Source: Tubulanus polymorphus (lineage: Eukaryota > Nemertea > Palaeonemertea > Tubulaniformes > Tubulanidae). From it: a stretch of 64,000 nt of DNA. Under the pieces are notes generated by a model that saw only the letters and a program-made list of their open reading frames with translations, had not been told where the DNA came from and ran no database searches. Where the stretch lies: NCBI RefSeq assembly GCF_964204645.1, contig NC_134025.1, positions 10,049,001 through 10,113,000 on the forward strand, given 5' to 3'. This document shows, in pieces, positions 1-12,979 of the stretch (the first letter of the stretch is position 1; the number at the start of each line of letters is the position of its first letter). The position numbers and the translations under genes were made by a program.

Positions 1-161
1 AATACGGATAAAAAGATTATGAATTTAAAGTATCAGTTAAATATTGTTAATTTTGCCATAAAATTTCAGGGCAACTATAGTACGAATTCGTAATCTCTCA
101 CCACTCAGGACATTTGCAGGGTAGAGGGTTTCTTTGCGCCTTCTAAAAGTGAGGAGCTGCA

Positions 162-424
162 GGGGCGGATCTAGGGTCTGATTGAGGGAGGGGTTCACCC
201 CCCAAAATGGGGCATTTCAATCATATAGCTATAAGGGCACCTGATCATGGGAAAACATTACCTCATTTTTGGAAATACAGAGAACAAGTTAATGAATTCA
301 AACTTCATTAGGTTATTAGGTATCAGTTAAATATTCTTCTTCATTTTCCTGTAAAATTTTAGGGTAACTTGCCATTTTGTAGTGGGGATGCGCGCACGAT
401 ACACCCTCCCTTTTGATCTGCCCC
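162..424. mobile_element. MITE-like element with GGGGCGGATC ends
   Basis: The left end reads GGGGCGGATCTAGGG. The right end, reverse-complemented, reads GGGGCAGATC followed by an A-run and GGG, so the ends form imperfect terminal inverted repeats about 260 bp apart. The inside is AT-rich with no coding potential. A 50-bp stretch near 27-77 (TATCAGTTAAATATT, then AAATTTCAGGG) recurs at 318-372, so the window probably begins inside a related copy. Superfamily not determined. Confidence 0.45.
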
Positions 425-1462
425 GGCGCTGGAGAAGAACTAACTATTGATGAAGGAGTTCAGCTACCAGCCACTGCGATTTTAAACCAAGGGCTAGTAT
501 CCGATAGCTAACACTCAAGCTACCGCACCTCTAATGCCTAAAACGTTCAGATTTTCTCCATAACGAAACATTGGTTGTTATTACAAATAGTGTTATAATA
601 AAGGATCATGTCAGGTTTACGCATTGTGCGTATGTATCATAGAAAGAATTCGGCGAGAACATTTTTGCACCCGTTCTCTTTTTATCCCCAACCCTTCGCA
701 ATATTGAATATACAGCCCGACAACGACGACGACGCATTGTCATCATTATATGAGATCATATGAAAAAAGAGAATGTTTTTTTAATTAAAGCGAATATTCA
801 TGAAAAGTAGGTTTTGTTGTCCCCGTCTCTCTCTCTCCCTCGTCCGGCGCAGCAGCGTTTTGAAACGAAGCGCGCATAAGACCGGCGTATTCATCGATGT
901 CAGCGGGGAGCTGTACCAGTTTGGGAATGGTGAAAAGCAAGCATATGGGGGCTTTGTCGTATGGTTCGGGTCACCCCCACAAGCGTAAAAGACCGATTTC
1001 CCAGCCTTTATGCGGGGCATAGCTCGCAAAATAACAACATACCATCGCGTAGCATGTGAGTTTATATGAATCTAATTACATGTTAATGATAGTAAATTGC
1101 ATTCGCCGTTCGAATCGACCCCGAAAGAAAAAGCTAGAAATTGATAGTCGGAGGGGGGGGTGAGGGTTTTAGCAGCATCAAACAACTCGTTTTAGTTTTA
1201 TGAAGTATGATAGATCCTTTGATCAACTCGGATCAACTCCGGACGTTTGTCGAGATATTTTTCGTGACACTATCTTAAGAAATGCATCACACCCAACTCG
1301 CATATCAGCTAAGTCGCGACACATTCTTACGGTCCCAAAAGGTCCGGAATGGACCGGAGCGGAGTCTACCCGTATAATAGGAATAATAAATATGTAGTAG
1401 ATGAATACATTTTTCATTCTAGATCGTTATTTTGCAATCTTTCCGTCCTCGGCTGAATCCCT
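425..1462. other. non-coding stretch, no gene seen
   Basis: ORFs here are short, overlap on opposite strands and match no family I recognise. There is a G-run near 1151-1160. No RNA gene was recognised. Confidence 0.5.
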
Positions 1463-1572
1463 GGATCCAGTTCCGCGGTCGTGAGTTAAATTTGACTCCA
1501 GAGTTAAAACGTTCAAAACGAACTGATTTCAACTCGGAGTTAACTCTAATTCACTACCGTGGAACCGGACCC
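1463..1572. mobile_element. 110-bp palindromic MITE, copy 1
   Basis: The ends GGATCCAGTTCCGCGGT and (reverse complement of the right end) GGGTCCGGTTCCACGGT form inverted repeats. Inside, the GAGTTAAATTTGACTCC and CAACTCGGAGTTAACTC motifs make most of the element self-complementary. A second copy of nearly the same length lies at 7935-8046. Confidence 0.55.
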
Positions 1573-4500
1573 TGAGGATTTGTAACTGAAGCGCAGCCGC
1601 CTCGTAACGATACACGACCGCTTATCGGATATCGAGACCCAAATTAGATATTTTGTCGTGGACATAACCTTGGAATCAACATATTAAATTAACTAAACCA
1701 CACGTCCCTGATATAACAAACAGCTCGTCTGTGGCGACTGTATGTACCCAGCCGTGTCTTACATTTAGTTGTTTTTAACTCGGATGAATTCGAATAATTA
1801 TTCGTTTAGTTCCTTAGTTGTTCAGCTTGGACGCAATTTGAATAGTGATTTTGAATTCGGAAAAAAATTCTTCGGTTCACAACAACAATTTGTAGCGCTG
1901 ATGGTACGTTGATCTATATTGAAACCGCCTAGTTTCAGATGTGATTTTTTAGTTAGTTTTTTTTAAATTTCGATTTATAATATCGAGATAGATCTAGTCG
2001 AGTTTTGTAGTTATCTCGACCGAACTCATCAAACCAATGAATTCAATGCAAACACCGAATTGATTGATGCAACCTTCAAATAGTTCCATCATCAAAAGAC
2101 GGCTGTAAAATGCAAATTTGAAAATTTGCCGTAAAAACCGTGTATTTTAATCCGATCGACTGAAACTCGCATGATGACTTCATGTCGCCGATGTATTGTA
2201 TAATGCTAACATGATGCATTGTATAATGCTAACATAATGCACGCTAACAATCAAACATCAAGAGTGATTTAACCATAAAAATCTCTGTTACCGCGAGCGC
2301 AGAAAAGAATCAATTTCACTTACAAGCTGTTTTGCATTTTATGTCGAAGTGCAGTCTCATGTCCTCGCGTCCGTCTGCAAAGTCAGAGTTCACCATTTCG
2401 TTCTCTTTGATCCTTTGAACGCGCGGATCGACGTGATGAATATGGCAGTCGCAGAACACTAACTATCCGGACTTCGGATATCTTGAAAGTCGTCGCTTTG
2501 ATCAGGGAACGAATCATAAGAATAATCCAATTTTTAGAATCCAATAGCAAAAAGCAAAAAAAAAAACTGCTAAAAATGTCGACCATTCTTACCAAAAAAA
2601 AACATCGTTCATACTCATAGATAGAAAAGAAACATATTATGACCAGAGGAATTCATTCGAGTCAGGAATGTTTTTCTTAATTCTAAATTCCATCTCATAA
2701 GTTCATTTACAAAAAAATACCACTGATTTACCCCCTTATGAAAGAATGAATACCGAAGCCGAGAAACCTTCCATTATGAGAGGACAGCAGAAAATATTTC
2801 TAAATATTTCTAAATATTCTAAATATTTAAGGCTGAAAAAGTTGATACCTTTCTTTCTCATTTCTGTTTTGCTTAAAAGTTGCCTGTGCAACAATGTTTT
2901 TCAAAATCATGATCGAGCTAGCAATAACAGACCCGGCAGTTATAATAGAAATGAACTGATTACAATTTTCATTACAGCTTACAAAATGACCCGGCCGATT
3001 AGGAGAAACAAGGTTATCATTTTTAATAACTTCTAATTTAATAACTGCTTTTTTTTCATCACGTACATCATTAAATCATATCTTGTTAGCCTCATGTCTG
3101 GTACACGGATGACTGTGTTTAAACGTGGCGAAATGTGGCAAAATTTAATTTTCCGTCATTGACACGGCTCTTTGTATTGTGTCTATTTGCTTTTTACGAA
3201 TAACAATTTCATCAACGCGAACCCGAACATTTACACATCACTCGTCCACTTCGACGACGGGGCCCGGGGTTTCGAGCATCCCCCAAAAAGTCAAGAGGTT
3301 CGAATAATATTTCCAAACGAAAACTAAACACGATCCCCATCCAGGATCCGCCGGATGTCAAATATAGCATAGGTACTGTTCAAATTTACCGAACAAAGAT
3401 TCATATCTTAACGCGTCGAGTTATCTGATTCGATCAACTTTGAATGAAAAGAATATTCAAGCTACCGATATATAACACGTCATTAGCGCTTGTTCGCCCT
3501 ACAAAACAAACACGACGAAGTACCAAAAGGAATTGTTGAACCGGTATATGTGTACATATTTTCCCTCGATTGTAACGCGATTACAAGCAATAATTTCCCG
3601 GTTCACAATCGAATAAAAAAGATATCGTCATATACGATGTGTTTTACCAGTCATTCAAAAAAAAAAAGAATTGACTTTAATTCTTAAGTTCGTAAAGGTT
3701 TTCGAGTACCTCTCAAGATCCAAATAGAAGTCGTTACGGGGGAAAACCGCCAATTTCTGCGCGTTAGTTACATATTTACCGAAGATATCAAAACGGAGAA
3801 GAATTCATATTTACAAATATATATGAATCTTTTTTCGCGAAGGTACAGCTACAGATAAGCATAACAGCTGAAACTACGAACAAACCTAAAACATGGATGT
3901 TGACACTGCGTCACATGGATCGATTGTCGAGTAGTACCTCCCGGCAAACCCATCGAGTACGGGCAAAATTTAAGCAAAAATATATAATGAAGGATATATG
4001 ATTTTCGGAAAATGAATTTTCAACTGAAGGAATGATGATTCCATCAGCACGCGTAGAGGACGGAGCTACCGTAACGGGAAAAAATGGCTGCTATGATTCA
4101 TATCAAGATAATGAAATCAATCACATTCAAACTACGATTCAGGTTGTTTCAAGTGAAAGATTTAGATCAACTTTTGTCGCTCATCTACCGAGTTCACTTA
4201 CAGCTAGAGTACTGAGAAGTGTAAAGAAAACTTTTCTAACATAACCACTAATTTGAAAAGTAAGTACGCTTTATTGATTCAATGACTAGTCAAATCCATC
4301 GAATCTGATTTAGTTTTTGGCAAAATTAAGCAATTAATATTTTCCACTTCAACGAAATCAAATTCATGATTCCATCATCCAATAACGGTAATTTTCATCA
4401 AACTTCATACAATTCGAGTAAACACACCAATTTTCGCTATTTGCAGTGATGAAAGCTGATTTCGATATCGAAATATCCGCAGTATAATTTCGATACAGCT

Positions 4501-7500
4501 GTTAAAGCAGTCTGTCTCGCGATTAAATAAAACGCCGCCCGATCATACAGCAGTGACAAACATAACCAAATAAAAAACATGTTAGAAATTACAATTTTGC
4601 TGAAAACATCATCGTGAACTGTACCGGATTTTTAACAGCCGGCCGTGACCATGTTTGACAAATACATTTACGCGTACATTTGTGACAAAATGTTGAGTTC
4701 TCAGAAAAATTCATTCAGTTGTACTTCATTTTGAAAACCGATTCAATAATTGCTTCCGAGCTTATGTATCATCCAACAAAACTTTGAATGTAAGGAATTA
4801 TAGGACATAGGAATCATAGGATACTATTCCTAAAGCTGCAATGATGCCCGATTGCGTATGTCATTACTTCTTCGGTCCATAAGTCACCTTAGACCGTGAG
4901 ACTGGTCCTAGGTTGTTAGATAGGCTACGAAACCGAGACTGTTCTTACTGGGTCAATGGGTCGATGGGTCAAATTTCACAGTAGAGACTCGAGTCCAAAC
5001 TGGAACTTAAAACCGGACTGAATTCGTTATAGAGAATAGAAATGGGCATATTTCTCTCAAGGTTCTAAATGTAAGCCCTCGCCGACTGCGGCAATAAACT
5101 GTGATTGACCAATTCAACGGTGACTTACCTGATTCCATAGCGCGTCTCAGACACCTGTTTTCGTAGTGATAACCGATCAGTCGCTGTCCTCACTTTTCCC
5201 TTACTCGGGCACTGACGTGTATTCCGCTGTTCCGCAAAACGACCCGACACGTTGACCTTTATTCGCCGATAATACTCCCCTAAGACATCGCTAGCTCGAG
5301 CCGACAGGCAGCGAAAAAAAAAACGACGGCGATCCACAAGCCAAATACGCATTAAGCCCTAACACGGATTTCAACGCGATTAAAGCATTTTTTCGAGACT
5401 CATCGACGAATTTATGGCGATACTCGCGCACGAGATGCTGTACGTCAACGAAGCCAACGTCGTCGTCGTGATTTGCACATGCTCGATCACCATGGCAGTT
5501 TTAAGCTCAGCCCATCCGACGAAGAAGGATGGCCATTGTGAAACGCACTATTAGCATATGAAACACGACGCAAAAGCTTGAATGTATTAGCACCGGTGAG
5601 ATCTTCCTATTGAGCGCGGAAAACGCCGATATTTCCACCCACCTCGCACCAAGACGATACTCGGTTATTCTTACGCCACAATGTATAATATCGTTATTTC
5701 ATGCATAAAACTCAATAGTGCTTTAAATCAATTTTTTATCAATACATTGAAGCACCGCGATTTTTCAGAAAAGAGAGTTGTAATTTGGAGTTGAAAATTT
5801 CTTCCCCTCAATTAAAGTGATTATTTTCAATTCAAGCAAAAAGCTTCATCTATATATATTCTATCTTATAAACTGCGCATTTATGATGTATAAAAGTGCA
5901 ATTTCATTGATTTTGGAAAGGTCAATTATGAAGATGTTTGTCAACATATTCTATCAATTTCGCCCATTAGCCTAATCAACTATTTTCAAACTAAACCAAC
6001 TTTTTATATATTCTTATTTCTGCATTTCTATATTTCTATTTATTTTCTGGTATGGCTGAAATTGTAGAACTGTCCAAATTAATGCCCTTAAATTCACAAA
6101 TTGTTTTCCTAAATATCAACGTACTTCAAAATCTAATTTCTGCGTTTCAAAATTTCGAGTGAAATCGCTTTAATTGAATTTCGAACAATTCCACTTTCAT
6201 ACAAACACGAAATCTGATCAGCATCCCGAGACACTTTTTGCTCGAATCTGCTTGGAGACCTCAGTTCAACGATCAAAAGAAAAGTTTGCATAAAGGAAAA
6301 TTGCAGGTACCCATAATTATGCCACTGTTGAACAACAGTGAGTGACCCTTCAGCGAAATTATCATCACCTTTTGTGAGAAAGTCCACTTCCAATAAGTCA
6401 CTATGTGGGTTTTCAACAACAGCCTCGAACTTGTTATTGCGTTTTTATTTCTCTTCGCCAGAGAAAAAGAGCCACAAAACGCAGTATAATAATGAGAAGG
6501 GGGCGCAAGAGCCTGACAATGCCGAACAAGGGGAAAATCGTTGTTAACGCCGAAAATGAAAAGAGTCTAACACACTTCAGGTTACAATACCACTCAGCAA
6601 AATCCATCATTCGTCCGTATTCCCAAGATCCGAAACCAGCGGAGGATGAAATAGGAGCAGCGAGATAACAATGACGCGCGCATGAGTTTACTATTAGGGT
6701 TACTCTCACACCTTAGTGACCGCATACTGACCACTTGAAGTCCACCTAACCGAAAGTCCAACGTCGACCAGATTGTCGCGTTTACTAATACCATTGTTGC
6801 CACGGTCAGTTTTCATTTCCAAGACAACCGAACGACCATCAAGCACATGCACCGAAGTGTTTTCAAACACGCCTTGAAGCAGTGTTTAGCGCGGATTAAG
6901 CGTGGCTTTAATCCCCCCAAAATTCAGGGTTCAAATGAAAGATGCCAAGCGCAATAATCCAATCCGATATACCTAGTATGATTCACACCACATCGGATAG
7001 CTAAATACGTATCAAGCCTGAAGCCATTTGAATTTGTGGTTCACCATTCAAACAGATCCTGGTCTGGAGGGAATGTCCCATATGTGCTAGTTACAGGTGG
7101 GACAAAACCGAAATGAGACTTCCCATGATGCATATTCTTAGGGTATGCCCATGGACTATACGTCCAAGGTAGGGTACGCCAAACCTAGGTCCACTACGAG
7201 TCACCCAGGCTCACTATGGCATGGAATATAACGATTATATTTTTCACATATAAAACTGACAATGCGATGAATTTCGAAGGCTCCCTTAGCACGGCTGAAA
7301 CAAAACAAATGCCTCCAACTATCGCAAGTTCTTTGTCCATGGAAAACCAAAAAACTCAAAAGATTTTATGTCTAAAAAATCTCATAATTTAGAAACATTT
7401 TGCAACTTACCGCATACGACATCTTTTGAGAAAAGCTCCACTGATTTCGAAGACAATATTCACTGCTTTATCCATTCCTCTGAAAATTTAAGACCATTTA

Positions 7501-7934
7501 CCATGAATTAATGAATTCACAATAAATCCAGGTGAAACATTGTGGTTTATGGTGTTATCAGTTATAGTTTGTGTATCTGATCATATTCTGATTGTCAGAT
7601 TTCTCCATTTTCTGAACTGTGAGATGTGTTGTATCTGCAACAGAACAGCAAAGGAGTGGTTACTAATGTATGAATTAATCATTTCTCTGTATACGCACAT
7701 AATAAGAAAAAAAGGTACATAATACACACATCATACACGTGTCTGTTTAGATGTGTAAAACAGTGAAAAAATGACATATCCATTGTTGACTTTATTCACT
7801 GGAAGACAAAAATGTCTCAATGCGCAGCTCAATAGATCATCGGATATTCAAAACACAAAAAAATTCAGAGAAGTTGATTTCGTTGCAATCGTATATAATG
7901 ATATTTCTGAGCCAAAATTTCAATCGAACATAAA
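1573..7934. other. long non-coding stretch
   Basis: No exon of a recognisable family was found. Visible structure is limited to a two-copy tandem repeat of about 25 bp at 2190-2245 (ATTGTATAATGCTAACAT), AT-rich iterations at 2797-2830 (TAAATATTTC) and short ORFs with no family resemblance. Confidence 0.5.
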
Positions 7935-8046
7935 GGACCCAAATCCACAGTTGTGAGTTGAAATTTGACTCCGGAGTTTAAACTTTGAAAATGAACTAAT
8001 TCTAACTCAAGAGTTAACTGTAACTCAGAACTGTGGAACTGGATCC
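7935..8046. mobile_element. 112-bp palindromic MITE, copy 2
   Basis: Same family as 1463-1572. The left end has GGACCCAAATCCACAGTT, and the right end reverse-complements to GGATCCAGTTCCACAGTT. The interior again carries TTTGACTCCGGAGTTTAAAC and AAGAGTTAACTG. Confidence 0.55.
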
Positions 8047-8170
8047 AGAACTGCCAACTTTTGTACTGAAGATGGTTATTTATCATTGAAGAAAACTACA
8101 TTAACAATTCACGATTAGGTTTGAAGAGTCAATAGTCAATTTGGAATGGTATTTTTGCCCGTGTGAACGC

Positions 8171-8199
8171 TTGGTCCAGTCTAAATTGGACTGGACCAA
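8171..8199. repeat. perfect 11-bp-arm inverted repeat
   Basis: TTGGTCCAGTC is followed after 7 bases by GACTGGACCAA, a perfect hairpin. It lies in a non-coding stretch and is probably part of another small foldback element. Confidence 0.6.
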
Positions 8200-8403
8200 A
8201 TCTAGACCGGTCTAAATTTCGTCGCGTGAATGCGCCTAATGATTCGATCGAACGACATCAAAATAGATCAGTAACAACACGCATTACACAAATCATAACT
8301 GATGCAAAATGATCATACGACAGTCACGTTTTAAGTACGTCATTAACGGTAAGTAATGCGTAAGACAGTGTTAATTAGGAAGTGAGTGTGACTTCACAAG
8401 TCG

Positions 8404-9501
8404 ACAATCAGATTTCCATTTTGCTTTCATCGAATTTTAATTAACAGCGACCATACAAATCATCAGATCTGCATTGTCACTGATTGGTTATTGCGTGTCG
8501 GAATGTTTTGACGGAGCACGTAGCTATCGAAACAATATTTCTCGTTTTTTTTAAACGACATGTTTGTTTCAGGAAACGACGTTTCTGTTTTTTCTGTTTC
8601 ATGTTTCTTAATGCTGTATGTAAGTGCTAGGCTGGGCACCAGCAGCACGCACAAACCGGTCTAAGACTGGTAATCATATGACTAGTGTTAGAAATAAGAC
8701 TGGACCTAAGATTTGTGATTCACACCAACTTGAAGAGGACTTTTTCAGAGTTGTTCAATATGGTCCCAGAGTAACGTCCGAAAAGTATTTCCTTGAGCTT
8801 ATTCAACGTTTCGACTATATCTTCATCTTCAGAAATACTGTAGGCCTATTCTATATTGAGCATATCTGATTCTACTGTATCATACGTTATACAATAATTC
8901 AAAAAGATGCTCGAACATTATTGACAAATATCACCGACTATGAATAACAGTCATTCATAAAATTTCAATTTCAATCGCATAATGTCTTACCAATAATAGC
9001 TAGAAATTTTAATGTTAGCTCGGATGGAGTTAATCCCCTTCTAATTGGGAGGCGAACAAAAACCTGTCTATCACGGCCGGCGATAAAGGATCCATTTCAC
9101 AACGGACAAAATGGCTAACGGCGCGTAGATATGAACGGGCTGGGGCGATTCCCAGGAACCCGGACGATCAACACCCAACACCAGACGTACGAACGTCAAC
9201 TTCAAAGACGCGCTTTTGTTCGTGTATGTATAAGGCTAATACGGATCAACCTGTTCTTGCGTAAACTATAATCCAGGACAAACGCTGCGGGGAAGAAACC
9301 AATTACGATGACCATCATCGCGATTAACACCATCGCGGTCAACGCTTTCAATACGATGATAACCACAGGATTAGATACATAGGACATAGTACAAAGTCGT
9401 GACCTATGATAATGACTTTTCCCATGGGAATTTCAAACCTTAAAAAACTAATAGCACAAACAAAAAGTTACCTATGATTGACAAATGTTTTCCATGGAAA
9501 T
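8404..9501. repeat. 1.1 kb tandem duplication, unit 1
   Basis: This 1098-bp stretch recurs at an offset of exactly 1100 bp (9504-10601), with no difference seen in the parts compared, including two ORFs of 63 and 81 codons and a 61-codon ORF. The junction between units is two bases. Such identity means either a very recent duplication or an assembly artefact. Confidence 0.9.
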
Positions 9502-9503
9502 GA

Positions 9504-10601
9504 ACAATCAGATTTCCATTTTGCTTTCATCGAATTTTAATTAACAGCGACCATACAAATCATCAGATCTGCATTGTCACTGATTGGTTATTGCGTGTCG
9601 GAATGTTTTGACGGAGCACGTAGCTATCGAAACAATATTTCTCGTTTTTTTTAAACGACATGTTTGTTTCAGGAAACGACGTTTCTGTTTTTTCTGTTTC
9701 ATGTTTCTTAATGCTGTATGTAAGTGCTAGGCTGGGCACCAGCAGCACGCACAAACCGGTCTAAGACTGGTAATCATATGACTAGTGTTAGAAATAAGAC
9801 TGGACCTAAGATTTGTGATTCACACCAACTTGAAGAGGACTTTTTCAGAGTTGTTCAATATGGTCCCAGAGTAACGTCCGAAAAGTATTTCCTTGAGCTT
9901 ATTCAACGTTTCGACTATATCTTCATCTTCAGAAATACTGTAGGCCTATTCTATATTGAGCATATCTGATTCTACTGTATCATACGTTATACAATAATTC
10001 AAAAAGATGCTCGAACATTATTGACAAATATCACCGACTATGAATAACAGTCATTCATAAAATTTCAATTTCAATCGCATAATGTCTTACCAATAATAGC
10101 TAGAAATTTTAATGTTAGCTCGGATGGAGTTAATCCCCTTCTAATTGGGAGGCGAACAAAAACCTGTCTATCACGGCCGGCGATAAAGGATCCATTTCAC
10201 AACGGACAAAATGGCTAACGGCGCGTAGATATGAACGGGCTGGGGCGATTCCCAGGAACCCGGACGATCAACACCCAACACCAGACGTACGAACGTCAAC
10301 TTCAAAGACGCGCTTTTGTTCGTGTATGTATAAGGCTAATACGGATCAACCTGTTCTTGCGTAAACTATAATCCAGGACAAACGCTGCGGGGAAGAAACC
10401 AATTACGATGACCATCATCGCGATTAACACCATCGCGGTCAACGCTTTCAATACGATGATAACCACAGGATTAGATACATAGGACATAGTACAAAGTCGT
10501 GACCTATGATAATGACTTTTCCCATGGGAATTTCAAACCTTAAAAAACTAATAGCACAAACAAAAAGTTACCTATGATTGACAAATGTTTTCCATGGAAA
10601 T
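9504..10601. repeat. 1.1 kb tandem duplication, unit 2
   Basis: Second unit of the duplication. Similarity ends at the CCATGGAAAT shared with the end of unit 1; flanking bases differ on both sides. A weak minus-strand exon candidate (10572-10692) straddles this right-hand boundary, so unit 1 holds only its 3' part. Confidence 0.9.
10302..10487 (-). CDS. hypothetical hydrophobic ORF in the duplication
   Basis: A 61-codon minus-strand ORF, present unchanged in both duplication units (also 9202-9387). It encodes one strongly hydrophobic stretch at about residues 7-37, containing AMVLIAMMVIVIGFFPAAF, followed by a basic tail with LRKNR, so it resembles a single membrane segment. I do not recognise a family. 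It could be an exon of a membrane protein, a stand-alone chance ORF or a transposon remnant. No convincing splice acceptor was found just upstream. The stop codon is in the ORF itself. Confidence 0.2.
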   Translation of the reverse strand: MSYVSNPVVIIVLKALTAMVLIAMMVIVIGFFPAAFVLDYSLRKNRLIRISLIHTRTKARL

Positions 10602-10692
10602 ATCGAACGCAATAAATACAGTCAAGCCTGGACGAGGCTTCCTGGGTGTTTGCTGCCAGGCCAAGGATGCCCATCAGTCCGGTCAAAGCGCC
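10572..10692 (-). CDS. possible membrane-protein exon
   Basis: On the minus strand a good pyrimidine tract ending in CAATAG (just above 10,692) precedes 121 nt open in one frame, ending at a GTAACT donor. The encoded peptide begins with hydrophobic GALTGLMGILGLAANTQ and contains a Cys pair (DCIYC). The donor side lies inside the 1.1 kb duplicated unit and the acceptor side outside it. No neighbouring exon could be joined with confidence and no family is recognised. Confidence 0.2.
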
Positions 10693-10834
10693 CTATTGGG
10701 AAAGATTAGATTAAGATTAGAAATTTTATCGTCCACAAAAAAATTTGCATTGACAAGAGCATGTACTGTCGATGCTGCCATGTACAGCAGGGTGTAACGG
10801 TAGATCCAACATGCTTGATATTTCAGTGCCCTAA

Positions 10835-11006
10835 CAGTTGAACCTCATTGATACGATTCTGTTAGAGACGAAGCCCATTTATTACAATGATATCCGGCAT
10901 GTCCCAGCTAATATATTCATATCAATCCAGATTTGGATAAAATGAAACCTATTTATTATGACAATTTCACTTTTGCCCAGAAGATTCGGATTAACGAGGT
11001 TCCACT
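10835..11006. mobile_element. Tc1/pogo-like MITE, diverged copy
   Basis: The left end CAGTTGAACCTCATTGATAC and right end GTTAACGAGG-like sequence ending TTCCACTA form inverted repeats matching the better-preserved copy at 41313-41484. Both are 172 bp long. The interior has no ORF. Confidence 0.5.
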
Positions 11007-11605
11007 ATAATTAGACTGGGCAGAACTTGTCACATCACAATAGGGCACTTTGATATCAAAATATTGGGCAATATTTGGCCCAATCGTGCAATGAATTGCA
11101 CCAAAAGATTTTATGGACTTGTACAAGTCTCACACGTCGCCCTCAATTGTTTCAATCACCCAAACCAGGTTGGCTATAAATCATTAAATCATACATCTAC
11201 CCAGCTCTCCAACACGACCTAGGAAAGTGGTGTGCAACAGACTTGAGGAGAAATGTTTTCGAAACCAAAATCAATTGATTATGTTTAACGCTAGCGCAGC
11301 TTTCTGATTTTTCTAAATTATTCACAGCCTGATCATACTTGTTTTAACAAACTCTGTTTAACCAGCGGAAGTATTTCAAAATATTTGACGAGCACCTGCT
11401 TAGATACCGTCGTCGCCGGAACAATCTCTTACCCCCGCAGCTACGTGCGGCATATGAATGTTAACCGTTCTGTTGACACAAAAAGTGACAATTAAAACAG
11501 AACTTTTCGGTTTACTTAAAGCCGGTGGCAATAATCTGAGTAAACTCAACCAACATCGCCCCGAAGCGCTATTGTTACACATTGTTCTGATGTAATCAGT
11601 GAATC

Positions 11606-11634
11606 AGAGAGAGAGAGGGAGACACACACACATG
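11606..11634. repeat. (AG)n/(AC)n microsatellite
   Basis: A run of AGAGAGAGAGAG is followed by GACACACACACA. It is a simple repeat with no gene nearby. Confidence 0.8.
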
Positions 11635-11899
11635 AAGCAAATCTACACGCAGTTTGCTTTTCTGTCGAAATGAACCGACTGTTTACCGACAGCAGTCTGA
11701 ATCAAAACGGACCGAACAGCTGATAATACTAAGTAAGTCGTAATATCGATATGGTACATTTCGAAATTAAAATCATTACTTGGATGAAATTTCTAAACAA
11801 ACCAGACAGCGGCAATCATGGATTCCACTTGTGGCAAGGTTCGATGTCCCGCGCTTCGGTTCAGTTTTGTTGAATATCATAAATGTTCTGCTGAATGCC

Positions 11900-12155
11900 T
11901 GACAAGGCTAGAAGGTGGCCACTTTCTGCCAATTTACAAATCCCCTGAGTTTTCCATGATTTTTTTTCATGTTATAACGCAAAATTCCTTGAGTAAATCC
12001 GAGGATTTCATTAGTTTAAAATGTCATAATTTATTCATTTTGTACAGATCATGTAAAGAAACACGTGGTCAATAACATATCCAAATCCCTGAGTTTTCCC
12101 GATTGTTTCTAGATTATTCTGAATCCCCGAATTTTCCAGGTTTTCCAGGTCAGTG
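11900..12155 (-). repeat. dispersed TGGCCACT/CCTGGAAAA repeat family
   Basis: Reverse-complemented, this stretch carries the pattern ACCTGGAAAACCTGGAAAA, then AATTCGGGGATTCAG and later CTCAGGGGATTTG. Related copies lie at 16615-16685 (same orientation) and 38015-38095 (opposite orientation), with a partial one near 38360-38420. Non-coding interspersed repeat; class unknown. Confidence 0.5.
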
Positions 12156-12466
12156 ACATTTCAAGAGTAAATTATAAATTCTATCTATCAGTTTTCCCGT
12201 AGACTGATCGACCGTATATTGCAACGACGTGTATGGAATGCAATATGCATACAAATTATCGGAAGTTCAGAGAATAACCTTTCTGCATAATTATTGATGA
12301 CCATATCATCTTTCTTCCGAAATTATCAATATCTTCCGAAATCATCAATAACTAATCGACTTAAAGGGAAACTTTCTCTGCAAAGTAATCGATGGATGAA
12401 AAATCATTTCCCGGGAAGGACACCCGTGTTTTCTACCAGATACTGGAAGTATATACTCGCTATGCT

Positions 12467-12757
12467 ATAGCCGCGATCACACGGAGATGATTTGGCCCGG
12501 GCCAAATTGGTACGGAGCAGGCTCGGGCAAAATTTGGCCACTCACTCGATACTAAACAATGCTCAAACAAAGCGAAGTGGATCATTTCCGGTGCCAGTTG
12601 CCATTCAAACGCAATCATTTGTCTGGTGCTAAAATTTGGCTCGGGCCTGGTCCGACGTTTTTGGTCGGGCCAAACAGGCTCGGGCCCATTTGGCACTCGT
12701 GTAAACAGTTGCCAAATTTGGCACGGGCCAAAAATGCTCGTGTGATCGTGGCTTATG
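12467..12757. mobile_element. MITE with AGCCRCGATCACACG ends
   Basis: The left end AGCCGCGATCACACGG and right end CGTGTGATCGTGGCT are inverted repeats about 290 bp apart. The interior is rich in TTTGGC and GGGCCAAA motifs in both orientations. Homologous copies are at 22376-22565 (partial) and 48419-48735, and an inverted fragment follows at about 12885-12975. ORFs crossing it (for example 117 codons from 12559) are incidental. Confidence 0.65.
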
Positions 12758-12979
12758 GTTTACGTTTTTTTACTTGCTCTGCGCCAGTTTTACGGAATGC
12801 TCTACCCAGTGCCTTAACATCTATCGAATCATTAGAGCGTTTTAAAACTCTGAAATTCGCACTCGACATTTTAACCGAATTTCCACCTCTAATTAGGCAC
12901 AGGCCAAATTAGATTCGAGCCTGATCCGTACCCATTTTGCCCCCACCAATTCGTCATCGTGCGATCGCGGCCCAGAAAG

